This document shows, piece by piece, positions 33,151-42,790 of a DNA stretch of 64,000 nt. The stretch's first letter is position 1; the number at the start of each line of letters is the position of its first letter. The DNA comes from Kitasatospora sp. MMS16-BH015 (GTDB lineage Bacteria; Actinomycetota; Actinomycetes; Streptomycetales; Streptomycetaceae): the NCBI RefSeq assembly GCF_002943525.1, contig NZ_CP025394.1, positions 7,455,001 to 7,519,000 on the forward strand, in the 5' to 3' direction. A model generated the notes under the pieces. The model searched no databases and was not told the origin of the DNA. It was given only the letters and a program-made list of their open reading frames with translations. The position numbers were made by a program, and so were the translations under genes.

Positions 33151-33816
33151 ATGGCCGGCAAGGTGTTCTTCAGCGTGTCGATGTCGCTGGACGGGTACGT
33201 CGCGCCGGTCCACCCGGCCGCGGAGCCGCTCTTCGCGCCGGAGAACCGTGACGATCCCCAGGTGCAGCGCTGGCTGTCCCAGTGGGGCGAGCTCCAGAGT
33301 TGGGTCTTCCCGCAGCGCTTCTTCCGGGAGAACACCGGCTTTGGCGAGGGCGGCGAGGAGGGCCGTGACAACGACCTCCTGCGTCAGACCTTCGAACGCA
33401 CCGGCGCGAGCGTCCTCGGCAAGCGGATGTTCGACCTCGGCGAGCAGTCCTGGCCCGAGGACGCCCCCTTCCACACCCCGGTCTTCGTCCTCACCCACAC
33501 CGCCCGCGCGGACTGGGCACGCCCCGGCGGCACCACCTTCCACTTCGCCACTGAGGGCATCTCGGCCGCCGTGGCCCGCGCCCGCGAGGCCGCCGGCGAC
33601 CGCGACGTCCGCATCGGCGGCGGCGCCGAGACCATCCTCCAGGCCCTCAACGCCGGCCTGGTCGACGAGTTCTCGGTCACCGTCTCCCCGGTCCTCTTCG
33701 GCGCCGGAGCCCGCCTCTTCGAGGGCATCGACGCCGACCGGATCGCCCTGGAGCCGCTGCGCTCGGAGTCGGTCTCCCGGGTCACCCACCTGAGCTACGC
33801 GGTGAAGCGGCGGTAG
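33151..33816 (+). CDS. Dihydrofolate reductase family protein (RibD C-terminal type)
   Basis: A 221-residue protein with the RibD-C/DHFR-like pattern: FFSVSMSLDGYVAP at the start, GASVLGKRMFDLGEQSWPE in the middle, and DRDVRIGGGAETILQALNAGLVDEFSVTVSPVLFGAGARLF near the end (the GGG nucleotide-binding turn). Members reduce pyrimidine- or pteridine-like substrates with NADPH, but most actinobacterial copies are uncharacterised. It is monocistronic, starting 75 bases after the GT39-like gene, and I see no link to the polysaccharide locus. Confidence 0.88.
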   Translation: MAGKVFFSVSMSLDGYVAPVHPAAEPLFAPENRDDPQVQRWLSQWGELQSWVFPQRFFRENTGFGEGGEEGRDNDLLRQTFERTGASVLGKRMFDLGEQSWPEDAPFHTPVFVLTHTARADWARPGGTTFHFATEGISAAVARAREAAGDRDVRIGGGAETILQALNAGLVDEFSVTVSPVLFGAGARLFEGIDADRIALEPLRSESVSRVTHLSYAVKRR

Positions 33817-33919
33817 TCAGGCTCGTGTCTGATCGGAATGACGTCGGGAACGTTCATGGACGAGCCGCAGGGTCTACTTGGGACAACGGGCGGACTTGAG
33901 TTGCTTGATCCTCGTGGAG

Positions 33920-34318
33920 CTAACCGACGAGGAAGCGGAACGACACCTCCCAGGCCCGGAACTTGCACTGCAATGTGAGGGACTGGATCTCGAAAACGGG
34001 GGGAAGCTCGGCTCCGTACTCGTAGTACCGCACCTGGTCAATCCCCTCCGGCTCCTTCTCAGGGGGCTCGCTCCAGCAGTCCGAGCTCACCGCGTCCTGC
34101 AGGAGCACGAGCTCGCCGACATCGTGGAACTCGAGGAGGAACCGCCCGGCCGTCACGTGCTGGAACTCCAGCCGGAGCACTGTTTTCGGGTGGCCCGTCA
34201 GTGTTAGGTCGAGGAGCGAGCAGTCGTTGTGGAGGTCAATGTAACCGTCGCCGACGTACAGCTCGATGTGGTCGCCCGGCGCACTCCATGGGTGGAGACC
34301 GGTGAATCTGGCTTGCAT
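33920..34318 (-). CDS. Hypothetical soluble protein, candidate immunity protein
   Basis: The 132-residue acidic protein starts MQARFTGLHPWSAPGDHIEL. Predicted beta-rich pattern (HIELYVGDGYIDLHND, TVLRLEFQHVTAGRFLLEFHDV, EIQSLTLQCKFRAWEVSFRFLVG) without signal or membrane segment. Lower GC than the flanking genes. It is the third small gene in line after the RHS toxin, same strand, 113 bases past the second membrane protein. Small beta-rich proteins in such positions are often immunity proteins for current or displaced toxin tails. This is inference; no family is recognised. Confidence 0.55.
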   Translation of the reverse strand: MQARFTGLHPWSAPGDHIELYVGDGYIDLHNDCSLLDLTLTGHPKTVLRLEFQHVTAGRFLLEFHDVGELVLLQDAVSSDCWSEPPEKEPEGIDQVRYYEYGAELPPVFEIQSLTLQCKFRAWEVSFRFLVG

Positions 34319-34431
34319 GATGTCTCGCTTCGGGATGGTGTTCAGTAGGGGGCCGGGGCAAGCAGTCGAGTGGTGCCCGTCAGCGGGGCTGCTCCTCTCT
34401 TCTTTGGAGCTTCAGTCAACGAGGCTCACGA

Positions 34432-34719
34432 TTAGCTGAACGGAGTCGGACACCACTCCCAGAAACCGAAGGTGCAGAGATACGCCCGCCATGCTGCGGT
34501 GAGGAACGGCCGCCTCAGTGTCAGTTGGCAGAACATGATGAGTAGGAACGGGATGCCGGACAGCCCCAGCACGAACAGCGCTGGCTCCGTGCCGGCTGCC
34601 CAACCGGCGAAGACGGAGAACAGCAGAGTGGTCGCCAAGCCGATGTGGGCGTCGCCCGGATCAGGTGTGCGCGTTCTCCGAACCGGAGAGGTTGCTCTGG
34701 TTTCATGGTCTGCCAGCAC
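34432..34719 (-). CDS. Two-TM small membrane protein, paralog of the neighbour; candidate immunity protein
   Basis: 95 residues from a GTG start. A polar head with SPVRRTRTPDPGDAHIGL leads into two TM helices (roughly 29-46 and 50-68, FVLGLSGIPFLLIMFCQL), then RRPFLTAAWRAYLCTFGFWEW. Aligned by eye with the next upstream gene, about half of the positions are identical, including SPVR, PD-x-x-DAH-x-G, GW-x-AG, PALF-x-LG-x-SG-x-PFL, CQL, RPF-x-TA and RAYL-x-TFG. This is a tandem duplication. It lies downstream of the RHS gene on the same strand, at lower GC than its surroundings. Immunity to a membrane-active toxin is my interpretation. Confidence 0.6.
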   Translation of the reverse strand: MLADHETRATSPVRRTRTPDPGDAHIGLATTLLFSVFAGWAAGTEPALFVLGLSGIPFLLIMFCQLTLRRPFLTAAWRAYLCTFGFWEWCPTPFS

Positions 34720-34880
34720 TACAGCGTCGCGCTCGTTTCTTGTCTTTGATCGGTGCGCCGCCGACAGCCTTGGGGTCGGGGCGGTCGAGTGGACGCGGCC
34801 GAGGCGAGAGCCTAGGCCCAGCGGTCTGATGCCCTAGGAGCGGAGCTCCCATGGTGAGGGCGTCCAGGAGCGACTGACGT

Positions 34881-35153
34881 CTAGAACCATTGGAAGATCC
34901 CGAAGGTGTACAGGTATGCCCGCCGTGTCGCCGTGCGGAACGGCCGCTTCATCGCGAGTTGGCAGATCAGGATGATCAGGAAAGGGCAGCCGGAAATCCC
35001 CAGGATGAACAGTGCCGGGCCCGCCCCGGCCATCCAGCCGATCACGGCGGAGGCCATCACGGCGATCACCACGCCGAAGTGGGCGTCACTCGCGTCGGGT
35101 TTCAGTATTTCGCGGACTGGTGAGACTTCCTCGGTGCGACGGTCTTCCGTCAT
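34881..35153 (-). CDS. Two-TM small membrane protein next to the RHS toxin; candidate immunity protein
   Basis: 90 residues from the ATG at 35153; an in-frame GTG three codons upstream with GGGAAG ahead is an alternative. The polar N-terminal part (TEEVSPVREILKPDASDAH) is followed by two TM helices at about 27-43 and 46-67 (ALFILGISGCPFLIILICQL), then KRPFRTATRRAYLYTFGIFQWF. It is the first gene after the RHS stop, 101 bases away. It is clearly paralogous to the following gene, and both share an AGAAACGAG sequence upstream of the start. Position directly after a polymorphic toxin is the classical immunity slot. A two-TM immunity protein fits a toxin that attacks membranes. Confidence 0.65.
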   Translation of the reverse strand: MTEDRRTEEVSPVREILKPDASDAHFGVVIAVMASAVIGWMAGAGPALFILGISGCPFLIILICQLAMKRPFRTATRRAYLYTFGIFQWF

Positions 35154-35254
35154 CGGATCCACACTCGTTTCTTCCCTCTGATCGGTGGGTCGCTGTCGAC
35201 CGAAGCCGTTGGCGACGCGCCAGTTGAACGTATACGACTCGACAGGACGCTTGG

Positions 35255-38200
35255 CTACCAGCCCCACCGGTGACGCCAGATCCGGGAGACGATGGTCCGC
35301 ACCGAGCGCCGGGCGGACGTACCCCCGAACGGACTCTTGGGCCTGGGCTTGAACCAGCCCGACAGGCAGCTGCGGCCCATCAGATAACCGCAGGCGACGC
35401 CCTTTCCGAGCGAGGTCGCGGTCGATGGCACCCATCGGCCCATCCCGGCCTTGCGCTCTGCCCGGTTGGAGACCGCGTAGTGCGCGCCCAAGCCGCCCGC
35501 GAAGACCGCGCCCGCGCCGATCGCGAACACGGCACCACCGCACACCACTGAGATGACGCAAGCGGCGGTACCGGTCGCGGCCGCTGCGGTGACCCCCCAG
35601 TTCACCGCTGTGTGCTTCCAGGTCGAACCCTTTTCCCGTATCTGCTTCTTGGCCCATTTGCGGAAGCTTCGCCGCCCGTCCAGGTCGTAGCAGTTCAAGC
35701 CGTCGCCCCGGCAGTACTCGTAGGCGTTGGCGTTGCCGCCCGGGATCGGGTCGACCGAGAGGAAGCGGCCGAGGGAGGGGGCGTAGAGGCGGACGCCCAT
35801 CAGGACCAGGCCGCCGAGGGTGTCGGCGGCGCGCTGCTTGGCGCCGATCCAGCCGTAGCGGGTGGCCGACTGGCCCTCGCGGGGCCGGCCGTACTCGTCG
35901 TAGTCGAGGACGGTGGGGGCGGTGGCTGGGTCGAGTGGGTACTGGACGGTGATGTCACCGTGCAGGTTGGCGAGTTGGAGGACGGTGCCGCCGTCCTTGG
36001 CGGTGGTGGCGGCGAGGTCGCCGGTGGTACCGGGGACGTTGCGGGTGACGGTCCCGATAACGTCCTCGGTGGTCCAGCGCGGGGAGTCGGTCTCGTTTCC
36101 GTAGTGGTTGGTGGTCGAGCCGGTGCGGGTCCAAGTGTCGGGGCCGCCGGTCTCGGTGGTGCGGGTGCGGAAGCGCTGGGCAGGGTCGAGGGTCCAGGTC
36201 AGCCGGGCGCTGCCGGCGGTCTGCTGCTGGACCAGGTCGGTGACGTAGTAGGTGAGGGCGGAGTCGGGCAGTGTGGTCGTCCGGCCGAAGGTGTCGTAGG
36301 TGTAGCCCGGGTCGGTGAGGCGGTCGGCGCTGTCGTAGGTGTGGGATTCGGTGGTGGGGTTGTCCGGGGCGCAGGCACCCGTGGGGGCGGCGGGGGAGGT
36401 GGACTTGGTCAGGCGGTTGGAGTGGGTGTCGAAGGTGTACTGGCGGGTTATGCAGCCGGCTGCGGCTGTGCGCTGTTCGGCCTTGGTGAGGCGGCCGAGG
36501 CGGTCGTAGGTGTAGTTGCGGGTGGCGGTGGAGGAGGCGTCCTTGGCGATGGCGCCCTGGGTGGAGACCTCGATGGACTGGGACCAGACGACGGAGTTGT
36601 CGGAGGTCCGGGTGTAGACGCGGCCGGTGGCGTTGCCCGTGGCGTTGAAGGAGTCCTTGCGGAGGATCCCGCCCGGATAGGTCTGCTCGACGAGCTGGCC
36701 GTCGGGGCCGTAGGAGGCGGTGAACTCGCCGGCCACGCTGTCGTTGACGGAGGTGACCATGCCGCGGGGTTCGCGGGCGCGGTCGTAGGTGTAGGTGGTG
36801 GAGCCGGTCGGGTCGGAGACCTTCACGGGCTTGCCGTACGTGTCGAACTCGGTCGTGGTGGTGGCGCCGTCGGCGTCGGTGTAGGAGATCAGCCGGCCGA
36901 GGGCGTCCAGGACGCGGGTGAGGGATTTGCCGCCGGAGGTGGTCTTGATCGAGTCACCGGTGGCGGGGTCGTACTCGGTGGTCACGGGCGGGAGGGGGAG
37001 GCCCTCGTCGGAGGTGATCTCGGTGGAGACGATCCGGTCCGCGCCGTCGTAGGTGGTGACGGTCTTGCGCGACTTGCCCGCGTTGGTCTCGGTCGTTTCT
37101 TCGGCGTCGCCGAAGCGGGAGTAGCGGGTGATCCGCTTCACCGGGAGGGTGGTCGGCATCCGCGAGGCGTCGGCGCCGGTGATGGCGCCGCCCGGGAGGG
37201 TGAGGCAGGGGCTGCCGGCCCACTCCGGGTGGTTGCCGCAGGCGGCGTCGTCCGGGCTGGCGCCGGCGGTGTAGAAGGCGGTCCGGACGGTGGTGGCGTC
37301 CGAGCCGCTCGCGCCGGGCTTGCGGGACTCCAGGGCACGGCCCGAGGGGTCGTACTTGATCGTGGCGGTGAGGTTGGCGCCGAGGGCGTCGGTGGTGACC
37401 GAGGTCGCCGTCTTCAACGTCCAGCCGGGGGTGCCGCCGATCGGGGTGTCGTAGCCGTTCTTGGTGACCCGGAGCTCCACGTCGGCGGCGTAGCCGTCGA
37501 TGCGGGCGCCGTCGGTGGCGGTGGTGACCAGGTGGTAGGCCCGGCCGTCCGGCTTGCCCTCGTCGTAGGTGTTGGTGTTGTGGTCGCGGACGAGCACCGG
37601 GGTGCCGGCGGTCAGCGAGGGGTTGAGGGTGGTCTTGGTGAGGGTGAGCTTGTCGATGCCAGCCTGGTAGAAGGGGGTGGTGGCGGAAGGGTTCCTGCCG
37701 GTGACGGTGAGGCGGAGCTCGTGGTCACCACGGGCCAGGCGGATGGTCGAACCGGCGTTGAACGGTGTGGAGGTGACGGTCGGGTTGTAGCCGTCGAAGG
37801 TGCCGCCGACGTTCCGGCCGTCGATGGAGAGCTGGACGATGCCGTAGTCCACGGCCTTGGTCAGCACCGCGCCGAGCTGGTACTCGCCCTCCTCCGGCAC
37901 CGAGACCCGGAAGGAGGCGTAGTCCCCGACCTCGTTGGCCATGAAGAAGAGCTGGGTGTCACCGGACCAGGTGGTGTTCGCACAGCTGCCGCAGCTCGAC
38001 TTGGTCTGCGCGCGCAGGGTGTCGGTCGCCCCGAGCTGGACCAGGTTCTCGCCCTCGGCGGTCCAGACCGCCGGGGTGGTCTGGCCGGTCACCGGCTCGG
38101 CGAGCGAGGCGCGGTAGAGCGGGCCGAGGGTCTCGGTCACGTCCAGGCCGTCGGCCGTGTACGTGGTGCGGGAGTCGAGCAGGCGCGAGCGCGAGGCGGA

Positions 38201-41200
38201 GTCGGCCGGGAGGCCGAGTTCGGCGGCGAAGCGGTCGGCCTCCGGGTGGGTGCCGAGGGCGATGGCGCGGTTGGTGGCCTCCAGGGTGCGGACGACGTGG
38301 CCGAAGCGGTCGTACTCGCTGGTGTCGACGTCCCCGCCCGGGGTCACCGAGGGGGTCGCGGTGTTGACCTCGTTGCCGGAGGCATTGAGGTAGTGGACGG
38401 TGGCCGGGCGGTAGCCGTCCGGGCCGGGCTTGGCGGCGGTGGCGGTGTGGGTGCCGGGCTCGTCCTCGGGGCCGAAGACGGCGGTGGCGTCAGTGGGGGC
38501 GTCGGTCTGCGCCCACTTGGCCACGTCAGCGCCCGACAGGTCGTACGGGCCGCCCGCGACACGGGTCAGCGGGGTGTCGTAGACCACCTTGGTGGCGGCT
38601 TCGCCGTTCACCTGGTCCCTGCTGCCGGGGGCGAGCGTGCCCCGACGGACCTTCAGGAGCCGGCCCGGGTCCTGGTCGGAGCCCGCCTTGCCGAAGTCGA
38701 AGTCCCAGGGCAGCTCACCGGCCGGGGCGATCCGGGTGACCCGGCCCGCCTCGTCGTAGCTGTACGTGGTCTTCAGCGGGGTGGCCAGCCGCGGGTCCCA
38801 GACCTGCACCAGTCGGCCGCGCTCGTCGTACAGGTACCGGGTGACCTCGACGGCCTCCTGGCGGGAGGTGGCCGGGTTCCAGGACCAGACCTTGACCGCG
38901 CGCATCCGGTCGGCGAAGTCGCCGGGGGTGCCCGGCGCGGCCGTGGTGGCGGTGGCGTAGTCGTAGTCCATGACCTCGCAGCCGCGCGGCAGCGGGTCGA
39001 CGGTGCAGCCGTTGGTGTCGTCCACACCCGGTTCGACCGGGGCGATCACGCGCTTGACCAGCGAACGCAGGTCGGTGGAGTCGTAGACGTACCGGGTGGT
39101 CGACGCGGCGTCGGGGCCGGCGGTGGACTGGACGGTGTAGACGTCCGAACCGGGCTGGCGGGCGAAGACCGTGGTGCTGCCGTCGAGCGCGGTGAGCGTG
39201 TAGGTGGAGCCGGTGGCCTTGAGGCTGAGCTCCTCGGCGCCGGGCTCGGGCCAGAGCGTGCCGTCCTGGGCCTTGGCGAAGGTGAGCGAGGTGTCGTCGG
39301 TGGACTTGATCACCGCCGAGTCGGCGCTCGGGAAGGAGAGCGAGGTGTGGTCGCTCGCCTCGCCGGCGGCGCCGCCCGCCCACTCCGGGCCGAACGGGGC
39401 GATCAGCTCGCGCACCGACATCGCGTCGAAGTACACCGGCTTGTCGGCCCGGTTGGCGTGGCCGTTGTAGAGCCGGACCTGGGCCTCGGTGGCGTCAGCC
39501 GGCACGGTGACGTCGACCGTCAGCTCGGCCCAGGCGTCGGTGTACGGCGCCTTGCGCGAGGTGGTCGCGGTCAGGGTGCCCGGCTTGCCGGTGAGCACCG
39601 CGATCCGCATGCCGCGGTCCTGGTAACCGGCCGTCAGACCGGTGGTGGCAGGCACGTAGACCCAGGACTTGACCCGGTAGGTCTTGCCCGGCTTCATGCC
39701 CAGTTGCAGGCCGCCGCTGCCGCCGAGCAGGGCGTAGGTGTCGCCCTGCGCGTCCGCGTCGGGCAGCACCTTCAGCGAGTCGGTGGACCCGCCCTGGCCC
39801 CGGTCGGTCACCCGCAGGGCGGTGCCCGGGGAGGCCAGGAAGCCGGTGGTGTCGGTGGAGACCTGCTGCTGGTTGGCCGTCAGGCGCTCGCCCTGCTCCT
39901 GCCAGCCGCGCTGGGTGCCGCGCGAGGAGGAGCTGCGCTGGGCGGACATGCCGAACTCGTCGGCGTCGGTGACCTCGGTGGAGTAGTCACCGGTGAGCAG
40001 GTTGACCGAGCCGGGGCCGATCGAGGTGCCCGCTGCGCCGTCGGCGTTCCGGTCGGCGGTGAAGGTGCGCCACTCGGTCGGGTAGGACGGGTCGCTGTCC
40101 TTGTCGGTGAAGAGCACCGCGCGGACCTGGACCACGCCGCCGACCTGGCCGAGGGATTCGAGCACCGACCAGTTGGCGTGGCCGCCGAGCTCGGCGAGGC
40201 GCGGCTTCGGCCCGCTGACCGGGGTGTTGTCGGCCTTGGCGAGGTGGGCGGCCGGTACGTCGAACTCGGTCGCGCCCGGCCCTCGGCGGTACTGCCAGGT
40301 GACCCGGGTGTACTGGGTCTGGGCGTCCACGGCTAGCTTCACGCGCTTGGCGGCCTGGGTGCCGTCCACCGGGGAGGTGACGCCGGCCTTGCCGCTGCGG
40401 AAGGAGTAGCCGGTCGGGTCGGAGAGGTTGTCGGCCCGGTCCTTGGCCTGCACCTTGAGGGTGTGCAGCCCGTCGGTGGCCGGGGTGATCGCGGTGGTGG
40501 TCGCGCCGGTGGCGTCCACCGTCACGGGGGCCTTGCCGTCCAGGGTGTAGACGAAGCCGACCAGGTCGTTCGTCCCGGCGGGCGGGGTCAGGGTGAACCG
40601 GCCGGACTGGCCGGAGGCCCCGTGCCAGAGGCCGTCGGCGGGGTACTCGGCGGAGGTGACGAAGGGAGCCCCCGGCTTGGTGGTGTCCGCGACGACCACC
40701 GTGTCCTGGGGTGCCCAGGGGGAGTTGTCCGTGCCGTCCCAGAGCCGGGCACCGATCGAGTAGCTGACGCCCTCGTCGAGCTTGGCCAGGCCGAAGTCGG
40801 CCGGCTTGACCTGGGCGTAGGTGCCGTTCGGCGCCTCCTTGTAGACCCGCTTGACGAAGGTGCCGGCCCGGTAGAGGTCGAAGTCGACGCCGACTCGGCC
40901 GCCCGCGTCCGGGTCAGCCGCCAGTACCTGGAAGGTGGGGGTGGCCGAGGAGGAGTAGCGCGGGTTGCCCTGACGGGCGGGGAACACGTCCACGGCTGAC
41001 GGGGCGTCGGGGACGGTGTTGTAGGTGACGGAGAGCCGGGGCGGGAAGGAGCCCTCGGCGGAGTCGAAGCGCTTGTACGAGTACGGGCTGCTCTCGGTGG
41101 AGGCGCGCAGCCCCATCGCGTTGTTGCGGTAGCCGTTGTCGGACCAGGCGGTGACCAGCTTGGTCACGTCCTGGGTCACCCAGGCGTTGCCGCAGCCCGC

Positions 41201-42778
41201 GCCCTCGTTGCCGGCCGTCTGGTTGGTGACGGCCCACATGCCGTTCCAGGCCGGCTGGTCGGTCCAGCGGGTGGCGGTGGAGGCCATGCCGGTGTCCCAG
41301 ACCTCCCAGGATATCGGGTCGCAGGACCAGGAGTACCAGTTGAAGAGGTTCAGCTTCGCCGAGAGGATGTGCTTGCCGTGGATCGGCGCCTCGGGGAAGT
41401 GCAGGAACGAACGGGCCACCTGGCCGCTGCCGTTGTTGCCCAGCTTGAGCTCGGCGGCCGAGGACTGGTCGGTGGTGTACCCCTGCTGGACGAAGGTGTC
41501 GAAGGACGGCCCGATCTCCACGGCCGGGTCGATCGTCACGGGGTAGGTGGTGGCGGGGTCGGCGAGGAAACCTGCGTCCGGGGTGAACACCAGCTCGGTG
41601 TCGGCGCCTTCGCCGCGCAGCTCCATCGTCACGGCGGCCCGGCGCAGGTGCTCCTGCGACTTCGGGTCGACGGCGGCGTCCCACATGACCGGGGCCGGGA
41701 TCCGGCCGGCGGGCTTGCCGGTGCCGATGTCGAGCAGGTCGATCGAGCCGTCGTCCTTGCGGACCACCTTCAGCCCGGTGGTGTCGAGCGGCAGCGTGAC
41801 GGTGCCGGCCTGGGAGACGGCCGAGCGGTCCTTGACGATCAGGAACTGCTCGAAGCCCGTCCGGGTGGCCCGGAGTTGGAGGTCCACGCCCGGGCGGGCG
41901 TCGACGTAGGTGGCCGTGCTGCCGTCCAGCTTGGGCTTCGGCAGCTTGCCGAGCCAGCCGAGCTGGACCCGCTGGTCGCCGGAGCCGAGCTTGACCAGCT
42001 CGCGCTCGGCGGGCTGGAGCGGGGGCTGGGACTGGAGCTGGGGCGGGGTGTCGGCAGGCAGGGCGAGGCGAGCTGCGCTCCGGGCGGCGCGGTCGGCGGG
42101 GGCCGAGGCGGAGGCCGATGCGGAGGCTGAGGCCAGCGGCGACGGCGTCGCGGTGGCGCTGGGACTCGCGGCGGCAGAGGCGCTGGCGGTCGACAGCGCA
42201 CTCGGCGCACTCGGCGCAGCGGTCGGTGCGGCGCTCGCAGCGGCTGACGGTGCGGCGGTCGGGGAGGCGGTGGGCGGCGTCGACGGCGGCGAGGTCGAGG
42301 TGCCGGGGGCGGCGTCGCCGGTCGTCACTCCGGTGTCGCCGCCGGCGAAGACCAGGCCCTCGGGGTGGGCCTTCGGTGCGACCGTGCCGTCGGCCTGTTC
42401 CACCAGCGTGGTGTCGACCGGTATCCAGGCCTCGCCCACCCGCATCCGGAGCGGGCCGGAGAAGACGTCCTGGGTGAACGTCCCGTCCGGGTTGGCCCAG
42501 AGGGTGACGGTCGCCGTACGGGCGTTGGCCACCTCGACGCGGTGGCCCTGCAGGCGGGCGGCGAGCAGGGCTGACGCCTCGTCGGGCGCCTCCGTGCTGG
42601 TGGCCGGGGCGGGTGCCTGCGGTGCGGCGGCGGCCGGCGTGGCCGCCGTCAGCGCATCGAGCGCCACCCCCGTCTCCACCAGCAGGCCGAGCGCTGTCAG
42701 CACCGCGATGCGGCGCGTCCTGCGCAGTGTGAAGGCCCCGCCTGCGAACGCACGCGGGGCCCGGGACTTGCGTAGCAA
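35255..42778 (-). CDS. Secreted RHS/YD-repeat polymorphic toxin protein
   Basis: About 2,507 aa from a TTG at 42778, which has GGGAG 5 bases upstream (an earlier TTG is at 42790). The N-terminus has two Arg clusters and a hydrophobic signal (IAVLTALGLLVETGVAL). An Ala/Pro/Ser-rich linker follows, then a DNRLRE-type carbohydrate-adhesion module (TDQSSAAELKLGNNG, ARSFLHFPEAPIHG) and a long array of YD repeats. The RHS core ends at VRLYAPSLGRFLSVDPIPGGNANAYEYC. After YDLDG a unique 139-residue tail begins. It is basic at both ends, with a Gly/Ala-rich hydrophobic centre (VVCGGAVFAIGAGAVFAGGL) and no recognised nuclease motif. The tail should be the toxic domain. Candidate immunity genes follow on the same strand. 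Confidence 0.88.
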   Translation of the reverse strand: MLRKSRAPRAFAGGAFTLRRTRRIAVLTALGLLVETGVALDALTAATPAAAAPQAPAPATSTEAPDEASALLAARLQGHRVEVANARTATVTLWANPDGTFTQDVFSGPLRMRVGEAWIPVDTTLVEQADGTVAPKAHPEGLVFAGGDTGVTTGDAAPGTSTSPPSTPPTASPTAAPSAAASAAPTAAPSAPSALSTASASAAASPSATATPSPLASASASASASAPADRAARSAARLALPADTPPQLQSQPPLQPAERELVKLGSGDQRVQLGWLGKLPKPKLDGSTATYVDARPGVDLQLRATRTGFEQFLIVKDRSAVSQAGTVTLPLDTTGLKVVRKDDGSIDLLDIGTGKPAGRIPAPVMWDAAVDPKSQEHLRRAAVTMELRGEGADTELVFTPDAGFLADPATTYPVTIDPAVEIGPSFDTFVQQGYTTDQSSAAELKLGNNGSGQVARSFLHFPEAPIHGKHILSAKLNLFNWYSWSCDPISWEVWDTGMASTATRWTDQPAWNGMWAVTNQTAGNEGAGCGNAWVTQDVTKLVTAWSDNGYRNNAMGLRASTESSPYSYKRFDSAEGSFPPRLSVTYNTVPDAPSAVDVFPARQGNPRYSSSATPTFQVLAADPDAGGRVGVDFDLYRAGTFVKRVYKEAPNGTYAQVKPADFGLAKLDEGVSYSIGARLWDGTDNSPWAPQDTVVVADTTKPGAPFVTSAEYPADGLWHGASGQSGRFTLTPPAGTNDLVGFVYTLDGKAPVTVDATGATTTAITPATDGLHTLKVQAKDRADNLSDPTGYSFRSGKAGVTSPVDGTQAAKRVKLAVDAQTQYTRVTWQYRRGPGATEFDVPAAHLAKADNTPVSGPKPRLAELGGHANWSVLESLGQVGGVVQVRAVLFTDKDSDPSYPTEWRTFTADRNADGAAGTSIGPGSVNLLTGDYSTEVTDADEFGMSAQRSSSSRGTQRGWQEQGERLTANQQQVSTDTTGFLASPGTALRVTDRGQGGSTDSLKVLPDADAQGDTYALLGGSGGLQLGMKPGKTYRVKSWVYVPATTGLTAGYQDRGMRIAVLTGKPGTLTATTSRKAPYTDAWAELTVDVTVPADATEAQVRLYNGHANRADKPVYFDAMSVRELIAPFGPEWAGGAAGEASDHTSLSFPSADSAVIKSTDDTSLTFAKAQDGTLWPEPGAEELSLKATGSTYTLTALDGSTTVFARQPGSDVYTVQSTAGPDAASTTRYVYDSTDLRSLVKRVIAPVEPGVDDTNGCTVDPLPRGCEVMDYDYATATTAAPGTPGDFADRMRAVKVWSWNPATSRQEAVEVTRYLYDERGRLVQVWDPRLATPLKTTYSYDEAGRVTRIAPAGELPWDFDFGKAGSDQDPGRLLKVRRGTLAPGSRDQVNGEAATKVVYDTPLTRVAGGPYDLSGADVAKWAQTDAPTDATAVFGPEDEPGTHTATAAKPGPDGYRPATVHYLNASGNEVNTATPSVTPGGDVDTSEYDRFGHVVRTLEATNRAIALGTHPEADRFAAELGLPADSASRSRLLDSRTTYTADGLDVTETLGPLYRASLAEPVTGQTTPAVWTAEGENLVQLGATDTLRAQTKSSCGSCANTTWSGDTQLFFMANEVGDYASFRVSVPEEGEYQLGAVLTKAVDYGIVQLSIDGRNVGGTFDGYNPTVTSTPFNAGSTIRLARGDHELRLTVTGRNPSATTPFYQAGIDKLTLTKTTLNPSLTAGTPVLVRDHNTNTYDEGKPDGRAYHLVTTATDGARIDGYAADVELRVTKNGYDTPIGGTPGWTLKTATSVTTDALGANLTATIKYDPSGRALESRKPGASGSDATTVRTAFYTAGASPDDAACGNHPEWAGSPCLTLPGGAITGADASRMPTTLPVKRITRYSRFGDAEETTETNAGKSRKTVTTYDGADRIVSTEITSDEGLPLPPVTTEYDPATGDSIKTTSGGKSLTRVLDALGRLISYTDADGATTTTEFDTYGKPVKVSDPTGSTTYTYDRAREPRGMVTSVNDSVAGEFTASYGPDGQLVEQTYPGGILRKDSFNATGNATGRVYTRTSDNSVVWSQSIEVSTQGAIAKDASSTATRNYTYDRLGRLTKAEQRTAAAGCITRQYTFDTHSNRLTKSTSPAAPTGACAPDNPTTESHTYDSADRLTDPGYTYDTFGRTTTLPDSALTYYVTDLVQQQTAGSARLTWTLDPAQRFRTRTTETGGPDTWTRTGSTTNHYGNETDSPRWTTEDVIGTVTRNVPGTTGDLAATTAKDGGTVLQLANLHGDITVQYPLDPATAPTVLDYDEYGRPREGQSATRYGWIGAKQRAADTLGGLVLMGVRLYAPSLGRFLSVDPIPGGNANAYEYCRGDGLNCYDLDGRRSFRKWAKKQIREKGSTWKHTAVNWGVTAAAATGTAACVISVVCGGAVFAIGAGAVFAGGLGAHYAVSNRAERKAGMGRWVPSTATSLGKGVACGYLMGRSCLSGWFKPRPKSPFGGTSARRSVRTIVSRIWRHRWGW

Positions 42779-42790
42779 AGCTACTCCCAA

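Noticed and set aside
38715..39383. Minus-strand Arg/His-rich frames inside the RHS gene
   Set aside because: Shifted-frame shadows of the YD-repeat coding region; no ribosome sites or homology.
35612..40336. A 1.5-kaa open frame on the plus strand opposite the RHS gene
   Set aside because: It is rich in Gly, Val and Arg without domains and lies antisense to YD repeats whose coding is certain. It is a high-GC shadow.
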